Below, piece after piece: positions 11,335 through 18,402 of a DNA stretch of 64,000 nucleotides. Every line of letters begins with the position of its first letter. The stretch's first letter is position 1. The notes beneath the pieces are model-generated. The model searched no databases. It was not told where the DNA came from and saw only the letters and a program-made list of their open reading frames with translations. Position numbers and translations under genes: made by a program. Source of the stretch: Leclercia adecarboxylata (GTDB lineage: Bacteria > Pseudomonadota > Gammaproteobacteria > Enterobacterales > Enterobacteriaceae); contig NZ_CP040889.1 in assembly GCF_006171285.1 (NCBI RefSeq), positions 2,728,001 through 2,792,000 of the forward strand. The letters run 5' to 3'.

Positions 11335-11793
11335 TTACAGACAAACGTCCACCCATGTAGCCTGAGTGAGCTCCGCCATTCTTTCCGGAGAAATGCGCAC
11401 CGCGCTGTGGATCGCCCCGGCGGCAGGCAAAACTTCCGCATACTCCCTGAGCGAGATATCACAGTAAACCGCCAGCGGCGTTTCCAGTCCAAACGGGCAG
11501 ACGCCACCAACGGGATGTCCCGTTACTGTCACCACTTCATCGCTGCTAAGCATCCGGGCTTTTGCGCCAAACGTCTGCTTCAGCTTTTTGTTATCAAGGC
11601 GCGCATCGCCTTTGGCGACCACGAGGATCACCTCGTCTTTAATTTTCAGCGACAGCGTTTTCGCTATCTGTCCCGGCGCAACGTTGTGCGCTTCGGCCGC
11701 CAGCGCAACGGTGGCGGTACTCTGACCCAGCTCGATGACTTCAACATCCGGGGCGTGATCAGCAAAAAACTGGCGCACAGACTGCAAACTCAT
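11335..11793 (-). CDS. YbaK/EbsC family (prolyl-tRNA-synthetase-associated domain) protein
   Basis: The 152-residue protein is a stand-alone member of the YbaK/ProXp fold. The catalytic-site lysine lies in KIKDEVILVVAKGDARLDNKKLK, and GHPVGGVCPFG is the family hallmark loop. Such proteins deacylate mischarged tRNAs, for example Cys-tRNA(Pro) or Ala-tRNA(Pro), in trans. The specificity of this member cannot be read from the sequence. It has a strong ribosome binding site (GGAGGAAACA), is monocistronic, and is convergent with bglJ. It is not at this place in K-12. Confidence 0.85.
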   Translation of the reverse strand: MSLQSVRQFFADHAPDVEVIELGQSTATVALAAEAHNVAPGQIAKTLSLKIKDEVILVVAKGDARLDNKKLKQTFGAKARMLSSDEVVTVTGHPVGGVCPFGLETPLAVYCDISLREYAEVLPAAGAIHSAVRISPERMAELTQATWVDVCL

Positions 11794-11911
11794 TGTTTCC
11801 TCCAGAAAAATACTCTGCGTAATCTGTCATAAGAAATTATGCTCTGTAAATATTTCCTAAGTCACCCACTTCTGATATCAGCGATTTCTGGATCCTCTTC
11901 ACAATCACGGA

Positions 11912-11932
11912 AACCGGTTACAGTAACCGGTT
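11912..11932. promoter_or_regulatory. Double CCGG-centred palindrome, probable LacI-family operator
   Basis: AACCGGTTAC and GTAACCGGTT form a perfect 10-bp inverted repeat around a single A. Each arm is itself centred on a self-complementary ACCGGT. This looks like operators of LacI/GalR-family sugar repressors. It lies about 190 bp upstream of the PTS EIIC gene, in the 328-base gap after the YbaK-like gene, and probably controls the EIIC gene. The cognate repressor gene is not in the window. Confidence 0.6.
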
Positions 11933-12000
11933 GCAGACCATGATGCGGAGATTAATACTGATTACGTCATTTCCCCTGTATCCAATAATAAGAGTCGATT

Positions 12001-12111
12001 ATGAAACCTATCCGTTTGAGCAGTACCGCTGGTATGCGAACCAGCAAGGTGGTGAAAGTGGTATATGGAACAACGTGCGGCGTAACAGCGCCCGAACCGA
12101 TCGTCTGACAG
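12001..12111 (+). CDS. Possible 36-residue leader or small protein before the PTS gene
   Basis: An ATG at 12001 with TAAGAG six bases upstream opens a 36-codon frame (MKPIRLSSTAGMRTSKVVKV...) ending in TGA at 12111, eleven bases before the EIIC start. It lies between the LacI-type operator and the transporter gene. I do not recognise the product. It has no membrane segment or repeated codon that would signal attenuation. It could be a small protein, a translational-coupling leader, or chance. Confidence 0.3.
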
Positions 12112-12121
12112 GAGAGCCGTT

Positions 12122-13465
12122 ATGTCTGCCAACCATGCTGCGTTTAACCTGATATTCCGCTTTGTCGAAAACTATGTCAGCCCCATTGCCGGACGCATCT
12201 CTTCCCAGCGTCACGTGATGGCGATCCGCGACGGCTTTATCTCCGCCATGCCGTTTATGATTGTCGGCTCGTTCTTATTAGTGTTTGCCTACCCGCCGTT
12301 TTCACCGGACACCACCCTGGGCTTCGCCCGCGCCTGGCTGGATATGGCGAAACAGTTCGAAGGCCAGATCCTCACCCCCTTCGATATGACGATGGGCGTG
12401 ATGTCCCTCTATATTTGTGCCGCTATCGCTTACAACCTCGGCAAGCATTACGTTAAGTCGCATCAGCTCGATCCCTTCATGTGCGCCATGCTGTCGCTGA
12501 TGGCCTTCCTGCTGATTGCCGCGCCAAAAACCAAAGGTGCGTTGCCGGTGGATAGCCTCGGCGGCACGGGGATCTTCACCGCCATTCTGGTGGCGATCTA
12601 CTGTGTTGAGATGATGCGTTTTCTGAAGGCTCACAACATCGGTATTCGCCTGCCCGATCAGGTGCCGCCGATGATCAAAAACTCTTTTGATCTGCTGATC
12701 CCGGTGCTGGTGGTGGTGTTAACCCTCTATCCGCTGAGCCTGCTTATTCAGTCACAGTTTGGCATGCTGATCCCGCAGGCGATCATGGCCATCTTTAAAC
12801 CGCTGGTGGCAGCGGCGGACTCGCTGCCAGCGATACTGCTGGCGGTGCTGATTGGTCACCTGCTGTGGTTTGCGGGCATTCACGGGGCGGCGATTGTCTC
12901 CGGGATGCTGCAGATGTTCTGGCTCACCAACCTGGGGATGAACCAGACCGCGCTGGCACAAAGCACGCCGCTGCCGCACATCTTTATGGAGGCGTTCTGG
13001 ACCTTCTTCATTGTGATTGGCGGTTCCGGGGCGACAATGGGGCTGGTGTTCTGCTATCTGCGTAGTCGCTCGGCGCATCTGCGGTCCATTGGGCGTCTGA
13101 GCGTGGTACCGAGCATTTTCAACATCAACGAACCGGTGATCTTCGGTACGCCAATCGTCATGAACCCGGTGTTCTTTATCCCGTTCCTGCTGGCGCCAAT
13201 GGTTAACGCCGTGCTGGCGTGGGCGGCGATGAAGCTGGATCTGATTGGCCGTGTAATTTCCGTTGTTCCCTGGACCGCGCCTGCGCCTGTAGGAGCCGCA
13301 TGGGCGCTGGGCTGGGACTTCCGTGCGGCGATCCTCGTGGTGCTGCTCGCGGTGGTTTCCGCCATCATCTACTACCCGTTCTTTAAGGTGTATGAGAAAC
13401 AGCTCCTGGCGCAGGAGGCCGAAGAGGCCCAGCGCACAGAAGAGGAAAGCCAGCAGGTGGCATAG
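12122..13465 (+). CDS. PTS system EIIC component, cellobiose/lactose (CelB-like) type
   Basis: The 447-residue protein has about ten hydrophobic segments and the PTS EIIC features of the lactose/cellobiose family. These include the N-terminal FVENYVSPIAGRISSQRHVMAIRDGF, the loop GIHGAAIVSGM, and FNINEPVIFGTPIVMNPVFFIPF, the substrate-binding NEP motif. It would be the membrane channel of a beta-glucoside, chitobiose or related PTS. No EIIA, EIIB, hydrolase or regulator gene is adjacent, so it must use partners encoded elsewhere or is a lone relic. The ribosome binding site is AGGAGA. A C-terminal Glu/Gln-rich cytoplasmic tail follows the last helix. Confidence 0.88.
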   Translation: MSANHAAFNLIFRFVENYVSPIAGRISSQRHVMAIRDGFISAMPFMIVGSFLLVFAYPPFSPDTTLGFARAWLDMAKQFEGQILTPFDMTMGVMSLYICAAIAYNLGKHYVKSHQLDPFMCAMLSLMAFLLIAAPKTKGALPVDSLGGTGIFTAILVAIYCVEMMRFLKAHNIGIRLPDQVPPMIKNSFDLLIPVLVVVLTLYPLSLLIQSQFGMLIPQAIMAIFKPLVAAADSLPAILLAVLIGHLLWFAGIHGAAIVSGMLQMFWLTNLGMNQTALAQSTPLPHIFMEAFWTFFIVIGGSGATMGLVFCYLRSRSAHLRSIGRLSVVPSIFNINEPVIFGTPIVMNPVFFIPFLLAPMVNAVLAWAAMKLDLIGRVISVVPWTAPAPVGAAWALGWDFRAAILVVLLAVVSAIIYYPFFKVYEKQLLAQEAEEAQRTEEESQQVA

Positions 13466-13473
13466 GTAAACGC

Positions 13474-13502
13474 AAAACGGCAACTCACAGGTTGCCGTTT
13501 TT
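13474..13502 (+). terminator. Rho-independent terminator after the PTS EIIC gene
   Basis: AAAACGGCAAC and GTTGCCGTTTT form a perfect 11-bp stem with loop TCACAG, eight bases after the stop codon, followed by further T residues. Confidence 0.85.
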
Positions 13503-13514
13503 GGTGTTTGTACT

Positions 13515-13531
13515 CTCTCCCGGTGGGAGAG
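13515..13531. repeat. Short CTCTCCC...GGGAGAG inverted repeat
   Basis: CTCTCCC and GGGAGAG flank GGT. It resembles the core of the longer repeats at 13881, 29364 and 37215. Confidence 0.5.
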
Positions 13532-13620
13532 GGAGCACCTGTAATTTCGTATGCTTATCGCGATAAAATAATTTCAGGATAATAAAGAACCTACAGCGAC
13601 TCCCTCGTCCGGCTGAAAAT

Positions 13621-13815
13621 CGACGAAGCGTTTCCTGTAGGCCGGGGCGAGGCGCAGGGATGCGCCGAGAGGGGGCGACCTACATGGATGTAGGATTGCC
13701 CCCGACCCTAAGCCTGCGGGAATAAGCTGAGTGCACCGCGTAGCGGCGATTTTCTTTGCCGGGAGCCGGGGTAGCCAGGGGGGAGGCGGCGAGCCCCCCT
13801 GGCACGTTCACGGGT
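13621..13815. repeat. GC-rich structured intergenic block, no gene seen
   Basis: Between the PTS gene and fhuF there are about 520 bases without a convincing coding region. This part is GC-rich and folds strongly. CCTACAT-GG-ATGTAGG (13679-13694) is nested inside GGGGGC/GCCCCC (13671-13703). A second hairpin pairs CCAGGGGGG (13775-13783) with CCCCCCTGG (13794-13802). It looks like a dispersed intergenic repeat or a structured non-coding element, but only this copy is in the window. Confidence 0.4.
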
Positions 13816-13880
13816 GACGCAGCTGACAGAGAAGCACAAAACATACAGTGAACGGAACCACCACCACAGTCGCATGCTCC

Positions 13881-13916
13881 CCCTCACCCCAGCCCTCTCC
13901 CTGAATGGAGAGGGGG
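13881..13916. repeat. Dispersed CCCTCACCCC...GAGAGGGGG repeat, variant copy
   Basis: CCCTCACCCCAGCCCTCTCC is followed by CTGAATGGAGAGGGGG, giving a CCCTCTCC/GGAGAGGG hairpin. It is a diverged copy of the repeats at 29364-29398 and 37215-37248. It lies downstream of fhuF. Confidence 0.6.
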
Positions 13917-13985
13917 CCGACCGTGCCACTATTTTTTTGTGGGGATCCCTCAACCCGATGGGAGAAGGCAACAGACCGCACAACG

Positions 13986-14774
13986 CTACTTAAGCGTACA
14001 GTCGCCGCACTGTTGAACATCCGGCAGGCGATAGCGCTGACAGCAGGTGCGGCGCACCAGCAGCCCGTCGCGTGGAACGACGGTGCGGTAAAGCGGGTTG
14101 TCACGGCCATCAGAAAGCTGGCGGGCAAAGAAAATTCCCTGACGCAGGGCGTCCACTTTCTCATCCCCCAGCAGGGTTTTCATTTCGGTCAGATACCAGT
14201 GAATTAAGTAGCCGGTATTGCTCCAGATAAGTTTGGCGTTGATCTCGCCCGTCTCTTCCAGCGCTTCCACAACCGGGATCAGCGCGCGGGTAATCAGCAC
14301 GTCCATCCGCTGCTGCGCCGAAAGCGAGGTCGTCTGGCTGTCTTCGTGGACGTCGATCCAGAAGCAGGCGGCGCGCCCGGTCTCATGGAACTCAACGTGG
14401 AAGTGCTCAGGAGAAAGATCCAGCGCCACGTCCTGGGTAAGCAGGGCCAGCATCAATGGCGGCACCATCAGCCCGATATACCACTGCGCCCACAGCGACA
14501 GCAGCGGCTTGTTCTCGCGCGCCAGCGTAGGCTGATTACGGTAAATATGATCGGAGTAGGTCGCCAGCAACGACTGCAGCTCGGCAGGGCGTTGCCACTG
14601 TGCCAGCGTCCGGGCGTGATGCGGATGGGGTTCGTCCAGCTTGATGACATCCAGCAGATAGGCACGCGTCCCGGCAATGGTCTCACGCACCGCGTCCGCA
14701 AGCCCTGAAGGCCTGGTCGGGAGGGGAGTTTGCCAGATGATATTCTCGACGGCTTGTGCAGAACGTATGGCCAT
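13986..14774 (-). CDS. fhuF: Siderophore-iron reductase FhuF
   Basis: The 262-residue protein has the length of E. coli FhuF and is similar throughout (SDHIYRNQP, ENKPLLSLWAQWYIGLMVPP, EFHETGRAACFW). FhuF is a cytoplasmic [2Fe-2S] protein that reduces iron from hydroxamate siderophores such as ferrioxamine B. The cluster ligands lie in the C-terminal motif CC-x10-C-x2-C (RRTCCQRYRLPDVQQCGDC). A Fur-box-like sequence lies 20-40 bases upstream, so iron repression is expected. It is divergent from yjjZ, as in E. coli. Confidence 0.96.
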   Translation of the reverse strand: MAIRSAQAVENIIWQTPLPTRPSGLADAVRETIAGTRAYLLDVIKLDEPHPHHARTLAQWQRPAELQSLLATYSDHIYRNQPTLARENKPLLSLWAQWYIGLMVPPLMLALLTQDVALDLSPEHFHVEFHETGRAACFWIDVHEDSQTTSLSAQQRMDVLITRALIPVVEALEETGEINAKLIWSNTGYLIHWYLTEMKTLLGDEKVDALRQGIFFARQLSDGRDNPLYRTVVPRDGLLVRRTCCQRYRLPDVQQCGDCTLK

Positions 14775-14795
14775 AAGTTAGCTGGATAAAAATCT

Positions 14796-14814
14796 AAATG
14801 ATAATGATTTCCAA
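14796..14814 (-). promoter_or_regulatory. Fur box for fhuF
   Basis: AAATGATAATGATTTCCAA contains the ATGATAATGAT core of the 19-bp Fur consensus and lies 22 bases upstream of the fhuF ATG. Confidence 0.7.
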
Positions 14815-14894
14815 TCCTAACTATAGATAAAACCGTTCGCAAGGAATTTTACGTATTCAGACTCAACGCTGACAAATGAGAAAATCTATCATAT

Positions 14895-14913
14895 GATATT
14901 GGTTATCATTATC
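14895..14913 (+). promoter_or_regulatory. Fur box for yjjZ
   Basis: GATATTGGTTATCATTATC matches the consensus GATAATGATAATCATTATC at 16 of 19 positions. It ends 17 bases before the yjjZ start codon, so Fur would block this promoter when iron is plentiful. E. coli yjjZ is reported to be Fur-controlled. Confidence 0.78.
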
Positions 14914-14930
14914 GAGCTGAGAGACGGATC

Positions 14931-15161
14931 ATGTTGAGCAGGGCGTTAGGAAGTGGATGGGGAGTGATACTGCCGGGAATGGTGATTGCCGGGCTGGCGT
15001 GTACCGATCTGTCGCTGGCGGTCTGGAAAGTGATTATTGCGTCGGGATTGCTGATTTCATCTGCCATGATCTGGCATAAACAACTGCGGCATTTCGTGCT
15101 GCTGCCATCATGTGTCGCGCTGATTGCGGGCATGTGGGTTCTGGTGATGAATCTGAACTAA
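14931..15161 (+). CDS. yjjZ: DUF1435 small membrane protein YjjZ
   Basis: The 76-residue protein has two to three hydrophobic stretches (GVILPGMVIAGLAC, VIIASGLLISSAMIW and VALIAGMWVLVM), so it is probably an inner-membrane protein. It matches the DUF1435 family and the K-12 position between fhuF and the leucine tRNA genes. Function is unknown. The Fur box directly upstream links it to iron starvation. Confidence 0.85.
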   Translation: MLSRALGSGWGVILPGMVIAGLACTDLSLAVWKVIIASGLLISSAMIWHKQLRHFVLLPSCVALIAGMWVLVMNLN

Positions 15162-15200
15162 CGGGAGAAAGAGAGAATTTCTAAGGAGAGATAAGATAAT

Positions 15201-15286
15201 TGGTGCGAGGGGGGGGACTCGAACCCCCACATCCTAAGGACACTAACACCTGAAGCTAGCGCGTCTACCAATTCCGCCACCTTCGC
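15201..15286 (-). tRNA. tRNA-Leu (anticodon CAG), third in the cluster
   Basis: The minus strand reads GCGAAGGTGGCGGAATTGGT at the 5' end. The anticodon arm carries CTTCAGGTG, and the 3' end is encoded CCA. It is a class II tRNA with a long variable arm. This copy is 86 bases, with variable-arm sequence TCCTTAGGA. It is the promoter-distal copy of three and corresponds to E. coli leuQPV. Confidence 0.97.
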
Positions 15287-15318
15287 ACAGTCATCTTATT
15301 TTGTTGATATCGCCTCGT

Positions 15319-15405
15319 TGGTGCGAGGGGGGGGACTCGAACCCCCACATCCGTAAGGACACTAACACCTGAAGCTAGCGCGTCTACCAATTCCGCCACC
15401 TTCGC
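15319..15405 (-). tRNA. tRNA-Leu (anticodon CAG), second in the cluster
   Basis: It is identical to its neighbours except for one extra base in the variable-arm loop (TCCTTACGGA instead of TCCTTAGGA), giving 87 bases including the encoded CCA. This is the length of the E. coli tRNA. Spacers to the adjacent copies are 29-32 bases and would be removed by RNase E and RNase P from one precursor. Confidence 0.97.
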
Positions 15406-15434
15406 CCAGTGCGAGCAATATCAATCATGGTTAT

Positions 15435-15520
15435 TGGTGCGAGGGGGGGGACTCGAACCCCCACATCCTAAGGACACTAACACCTGAAGCTAGCGCGTCT
15501 ACCAATTCCGCCACCTTCGC
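15435..15520 (-). tRNA. tRNA-Leu (anticodon CAG), first in the cluster
   Basis: This is the promoter-proximal copy, 86 bases with encoded CCA and the same shortened variable loop as the third copy. It is 42 bases downstream of the -10 box at 15562-15567 on the minus strand. Confidence 0.97.
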
Positions 15521-15561
15521 ATACCATCGATACAAAAAAAGTATCGTAACCACGGAGGCGC

Positions 15562-15589
15562 ATTCTAGATGTTTTCAGCTGTTCGTCAA
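15562..15589 (-). promoter_or_regulatory. Promoter of the leucine tRNA operon
   Basis: On the minus strand TTGACG, 16 bases and TAGAAT give a near-consensus sigma-70 promoter. The discriminator GCGCCTCC that follows is GC-rich, which is the hallmark of stringently controlled stable-RNA promoters. Confidence 0.85.
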
Positions 15590-15621
15590 CAGATAATTGT
15601 GCCGGATGTTTTATTTGTTGC

Positions 15622-15650
15622 AAAAATGGCCTGATCGGGCGGATCAGGCC
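15622..15650 (-). terminator. Rho-independent terminator after rsmC
   Basis: On the minus strand GGCCTGATC and GATCAGGCC form a 9-bp stem with a 5-base loop, followed by ATTTTTG. It starts ten bases past the rsmC stop and isolates rsmC from the tRNA promoter. Confidence 0.85.
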
Positions 15651-15659
15651 TGGGGGGCG

Positions 15660-16688
15660 TTATTTCTTCGCCTGGCGGGTCATGATCGCGCGGTAGATCT
15701 TAAAGCGGCCGGTTTGCGCAAGCACTTCGTGGAAACCAAAGACTTCGTCCAGCACTTTCGGGTACGGCAGGAAGGCGTTTGCCACGATACGCAGCTCGCC
15801 GCCGCTGTTCAGATGACGCACCGCGGTGCGGATCAGGGTCTGCGCCGCTTCGAGGGTGGTTTCTACCCCATCATGGAACGGCGGGTTAGAGATAATCATA
15901 TCGAAACGGCCGGTCACGTCGGACAGAACGTTGGAAGCAAACACTTCGCCTTCAATGCCGTTGGCCGCAAGGGTGGCGCGGCTGGCTTCGATGGCTGATG
16001 CGCCAACATCCGTCAGGGTTAAACGCACTTTCGGTGAGTGGCTGGCCAGCACGGCGGAGAGCACGCCTGCGCCACAGCCGACGTCCAGCACTTTGCCTTT
16101 GGTGTGCGGCGTGAAGGTGGAGAGCAGCAGCTGGCTGCCCACGTCCAGACCGTCACGGCTGAAGACGCCCGGCAGGGTTTTGATGGTCAGGCCATCAAGC
16201 TGATATTCGCCCCAGTATTTTTCCGCGTCGAAGGACGGTTTTTTGTCCAGACGGCCATGATAGAAGCCGCAGCGACGGGCGCTGTCGATTTTGGTCAGGG
16301 TGGCGTACTCCGCCAGCATCTGCTCAGCGCTGCGCACGCCGCTGCGGTTTTCACCGACAACGAAGATATCGCAACCCACCGGCAGCAGGGAGAGCAGGTT
16401 CATCAGCTGGAACTGGGCTTCGGGTTTGTTCTTCGGCCAGTAGTAGATCAGCGTGTCGCAGTCGGCCACGTCGGCCTGTTCGGCCACCAGGCTGAAACGG
16501 ACGCGCTCGCCCATCTGACGGCTCAGCACCTGCCAGTGGTGATACTGCTGGGTGTGCGCACGGCTGTCGGCACACTCGAAACGGGCAGGCAGGTCATCCT
16601 GCATATCTCCGGCAAACAGAATACGGCTTTGTTCGAAATCATCACTGTGGCGCAGCAAGACTTCACTTGCCGGGGTAAATGCAGACAT
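15660..16688 (-). CDS. rsmC: 16S rRNA (guanine(1207)-N2)-methyltransferase RsmC
   Basis: The 342-residue protein matches E. coli RsmC (343). It has two Rossmann-like halves: an N-terminal pseudo-methyltransferase domain (about 1-165) and a catalytic C-terminal domain. The SAM-binding motif is DVGCGAG at 202-208, and NPPF at 268-271 is typical of exocyclic-amine N-methyltransferases. It methylates G1207 in the 30S subunit. The ATG has AGAGGAAC upstream. It is divergent from holD, with about 100 bases of shared control region. Confidence 0.96.
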   Translation of the reverse strand: MSAFTPASEVLLRHSDDFEQSRILFAGDMQDDLPARFECADSRAHTQQYHHWQVLSRQMGERVRFSLVAEQADVADCDTLIYYWPKNKPEAQFQLMNLLSLLPVGCDIFVVGENRSGVRSAEQMLAEYATLTKIDSARRCGFYHGRLDKKPSFDAEKYWGEYQLDGLTIKTLPGVFSRDGLDVGSQLLLSTFTPHTKGKVLDVGCGAGVLSAVLASHSPKVRLTLTDVGASAIEASRATLAANGIEGEVFASNVLSDVTGRFDMIISNPPFHDGVETTLEAAQTLIRTAVRHLNSGGELRIVANAFLPYPKVLDEVFGFHEVLAQTGRFKIYRAIMTRQAKK

Positions 16689-16790
16689 GAATTGTTCCTC
16701 TATAAACTCAGGCGGGGATTATAGTAGGTAGATGGCGCAGATTCGACACATTTGGTATATTTGCGCGCCTGACAAACAGGAGTTTTGGCA

Positions 16791-17204
16791 ATGGCATCCC
16801 GACGAGACAGGCAATTACAGCAACTGGGCATTACCCAGTGGGCGCTGCGCCGCCCGGCGGCATTGCAGGGCGAAATCGCCATCTCGCTTCCGGCGCATAT
16901 TCGTCTGGTAATGGTGGCGAAGAGCCTGCCCGCGCTGAGCGAGCCGGTGGTGGCCGACGTGCTGCGCGCGCTGAGGCTGGGTGCCGATCAGGTGCTGCAG
17001 CTGACGCCCGATCGCGTCGCCATGCTGCCCGAGGGCAGCCGCTGCAACAGCTGGCAGCTTGGCGTACAGGAAGAGATTGCTCTGGAGGGCGCGAGCATGG
17101 CCACGCCAGCCCTGGACGAACTTAACGTAAACCCGGCGGCACGTCGCGCGCTGTGGCAACAAATCTGCGAACATGAACACAATTTCTTCCCTCACGACGA
17201 CTGA
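16791..17204 (+). CDS. holD: DNA polymerase III psi subunit HolD
   Basis: The 137-residue protein matches E. coli HolD (137 residues), for example LQQLGITQWALRRPAALQGEIAI and WQQICEHEHNFFP. Psi pairs with chi (HolC) and links the clamp loader to SSB. The ATG at 16791 has CAGGAG at a proper distance; a TTG two codons earlier is too close to that site and would lengthen the protein beyond the family size. It overlaps rimI by 32 bases in another frame, as in E. coli. Confidence 0.95.
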   Translation: MASRRDRQLQQLGITQWALRRPAALQGEIAISLPAHIRLVMVAKSLPALSEPVVADVLRALRLGADQVLQLTPDRVAMLPEGSRCNSWQLGVQEEIALEGASMATPALDELNVNPAARRALWQQICEHEHNFFPHDD

Positions 17205-17616
17205 TTTAGCGCAGGCTTTTGACATCGAAAAACGCGCCCACGCCTTTCCGTGGAGTGAAAAAACCTTTGCCAGCAACCAGGGTGAGCGTTACCTGAACTA
17301 TCGGCTGGATGTCGATAATCAGCTGGCGGCATTTGCCATCACGCAGGTCGTTCTGGATGAAGCGACGCTGTTTAACATCGCTGTAGATCCTGCTTTCCAG
17401 CGCCGTGGGCTGGGCAGAGAACTGCTGGAACATTTAATTCGCGAGCTGGAAGCACGAGACGTGTTCACGCTGTGGCTGGAAGTACGGGCCTCGAACGTCG
17501 CCGCCATCGCACTCTATGAAAGCCTGGGCTTTAACGAGGCGACGATCCGCCGTAACTATTACCCCACCGCAGAAGGACGTGAAGACGCCATCATCATGGC
17601 TCTGCCGCTTGGATAA
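17173..17616 (+). CDS. rimI: Ribosomal protein S18 N-alanyl acetyltransferase RimI
   Basis: The 147-residue GNAT-fold enzyme matches E. coli RimI (148). The acetyl-CoA-binding motif is RRGLGRE, near residue 76, following TLFNIAVDPAFQ. ALYESLGFNEATIRRNYY is the conserved C-terminal substrate region. It acetylates the N-terminal alanine of ribosomal protein S18. It begins inside holD, and yjjG follows 18 bases later, so the three form an operon. Confidence 0.96.
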   Translation: MNTISSLTTTDLAQAFDIEKRAHAFPWSEKTFASNQGERYLNYRLDVDNQLAAFAITQVVLDEATLFNIAVDPAFQRRGLGRELLEHLIRELEARDVFTLWLEVRASNVAAIALYESLGFNEATIRRNYYPTAEGREDAIIMALPLG

Positions 17617-17634
17617 CTTATAAAGGTTGTAACG

Positions 17635-18312
17635 ATGAACTGGGACTGGATTTTCTTTGATGCTGACGAAACGCTGTTTACCTTTGACGCGTACGGCGGC
17701 TTACAGCGGATGTTTCTCGACTACAGCGTGACCTTTACCGCTGAAGACTTCCAGGATTACCAGACGGTGAATAAACCGCTGTGGGTGGACTACCAGAACG
17801 GCGCTATCACCGCGTTACAGCTTCAGCACCAGCGTTTCCAGGGGTGGTCGGATCGCCTTAACGTTCCGCCAGGCGATCTCAACAATGCCTTCCTGAATGC
17901 GATGGCCGAGATCTGCGCCCCGCTGCCGGGCGCCGCGTCGCTGCTCGCCTCCCTGAAGGGCAAGGCGAAGCTCGGGATCATCACCAACGGCTTTACCGCG
18001 CTCCAGCAGATCCGCCTTGAGCGGACCGGTTTTCGTGACTACTTTGATTTATTAGTGATTTCAGAACAGGTGGGCGTGGCAAAACCGGCCCCGCAAATCT
18101 TCGATTATGCGCTGGCTCAGGCCGGGAACCCTGACCGGTCAAAAGTGCTGATGGTAGGGGACACGGCGGAGTCCGATATCCTTGGCGGGATGAACGCCGG
18201 GCTGTCAACCTGCTGGCTGAACGCGCACAATCGCACCCTGCCTGAGGGAATCAAACCGACCTGGACCGTGACCTCCCTCGGCGAACTGGAGCAACTCCTG
18301 TGTAAACATTGA
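17635..18312 (+). CDS. yjjG: Pyrimidine 5'-nucleotidase YjjG (HAD family)
   Basis: The 225-residue protein is a HAD-superfamily phosphatase matching E. coli YjjG. The catalytic motif is FDADETLF, with the nucleophile D9 and acid/base D11. Motif II is ITNGF, and motif III/IV is [13 protein letters not shown]. coli YjjG is a house-cleaning dUMP/dTMP/UMP phosphatase that protects against non-canonical pyrimidine nucleotides. It is the last gene of holD-rimI-yjjG. Confidence 0.95.
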   Translation: MNWDWIFFDADETLFTFDAYGGLQRMFLDYSVTFTAEDFQDYQTVNKPLWVDYQNGAITALQLQHQRFQGWSDRLNVPPGDLNNAFLNAMAEICAPLPGAASLLASLKGKAKLGIITNGFTALQQIRLERTGFRDYFDLLVISEQVGVAKPAPQIFDYALAQAGNPDRSKVLMVGDTAESDILGGMNAGLSTCWLNAHNRTLPEGIKPTWTVTSLGELEQLLCKH

Positions 18313-18402
18313 TTGCCTGCCCCCCATTGATGGGTAAAATAGCCGCATTTTCGTATTCATGATGCGCGGCCTGCTGTCGCGCTTTTTAAAGAAGATTTAA
18401 TT

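Noticed and set aside
13708..14164. Open frames of 91 and 118 codons in the PTS-fhuF gap
   Set aside because: They run through inverted repeats and the fhuF 3' end. They lack ribosome sites and any family resemblance.
15201..15520. Three near-identical repeats of about 87 bases, first seen as a possible CRISPR-like or tandem array
   Set aside because: Each unit folds as a class II tRNA-Leu with anticodon CAG and encoded CCA. The repeats are functional genes.
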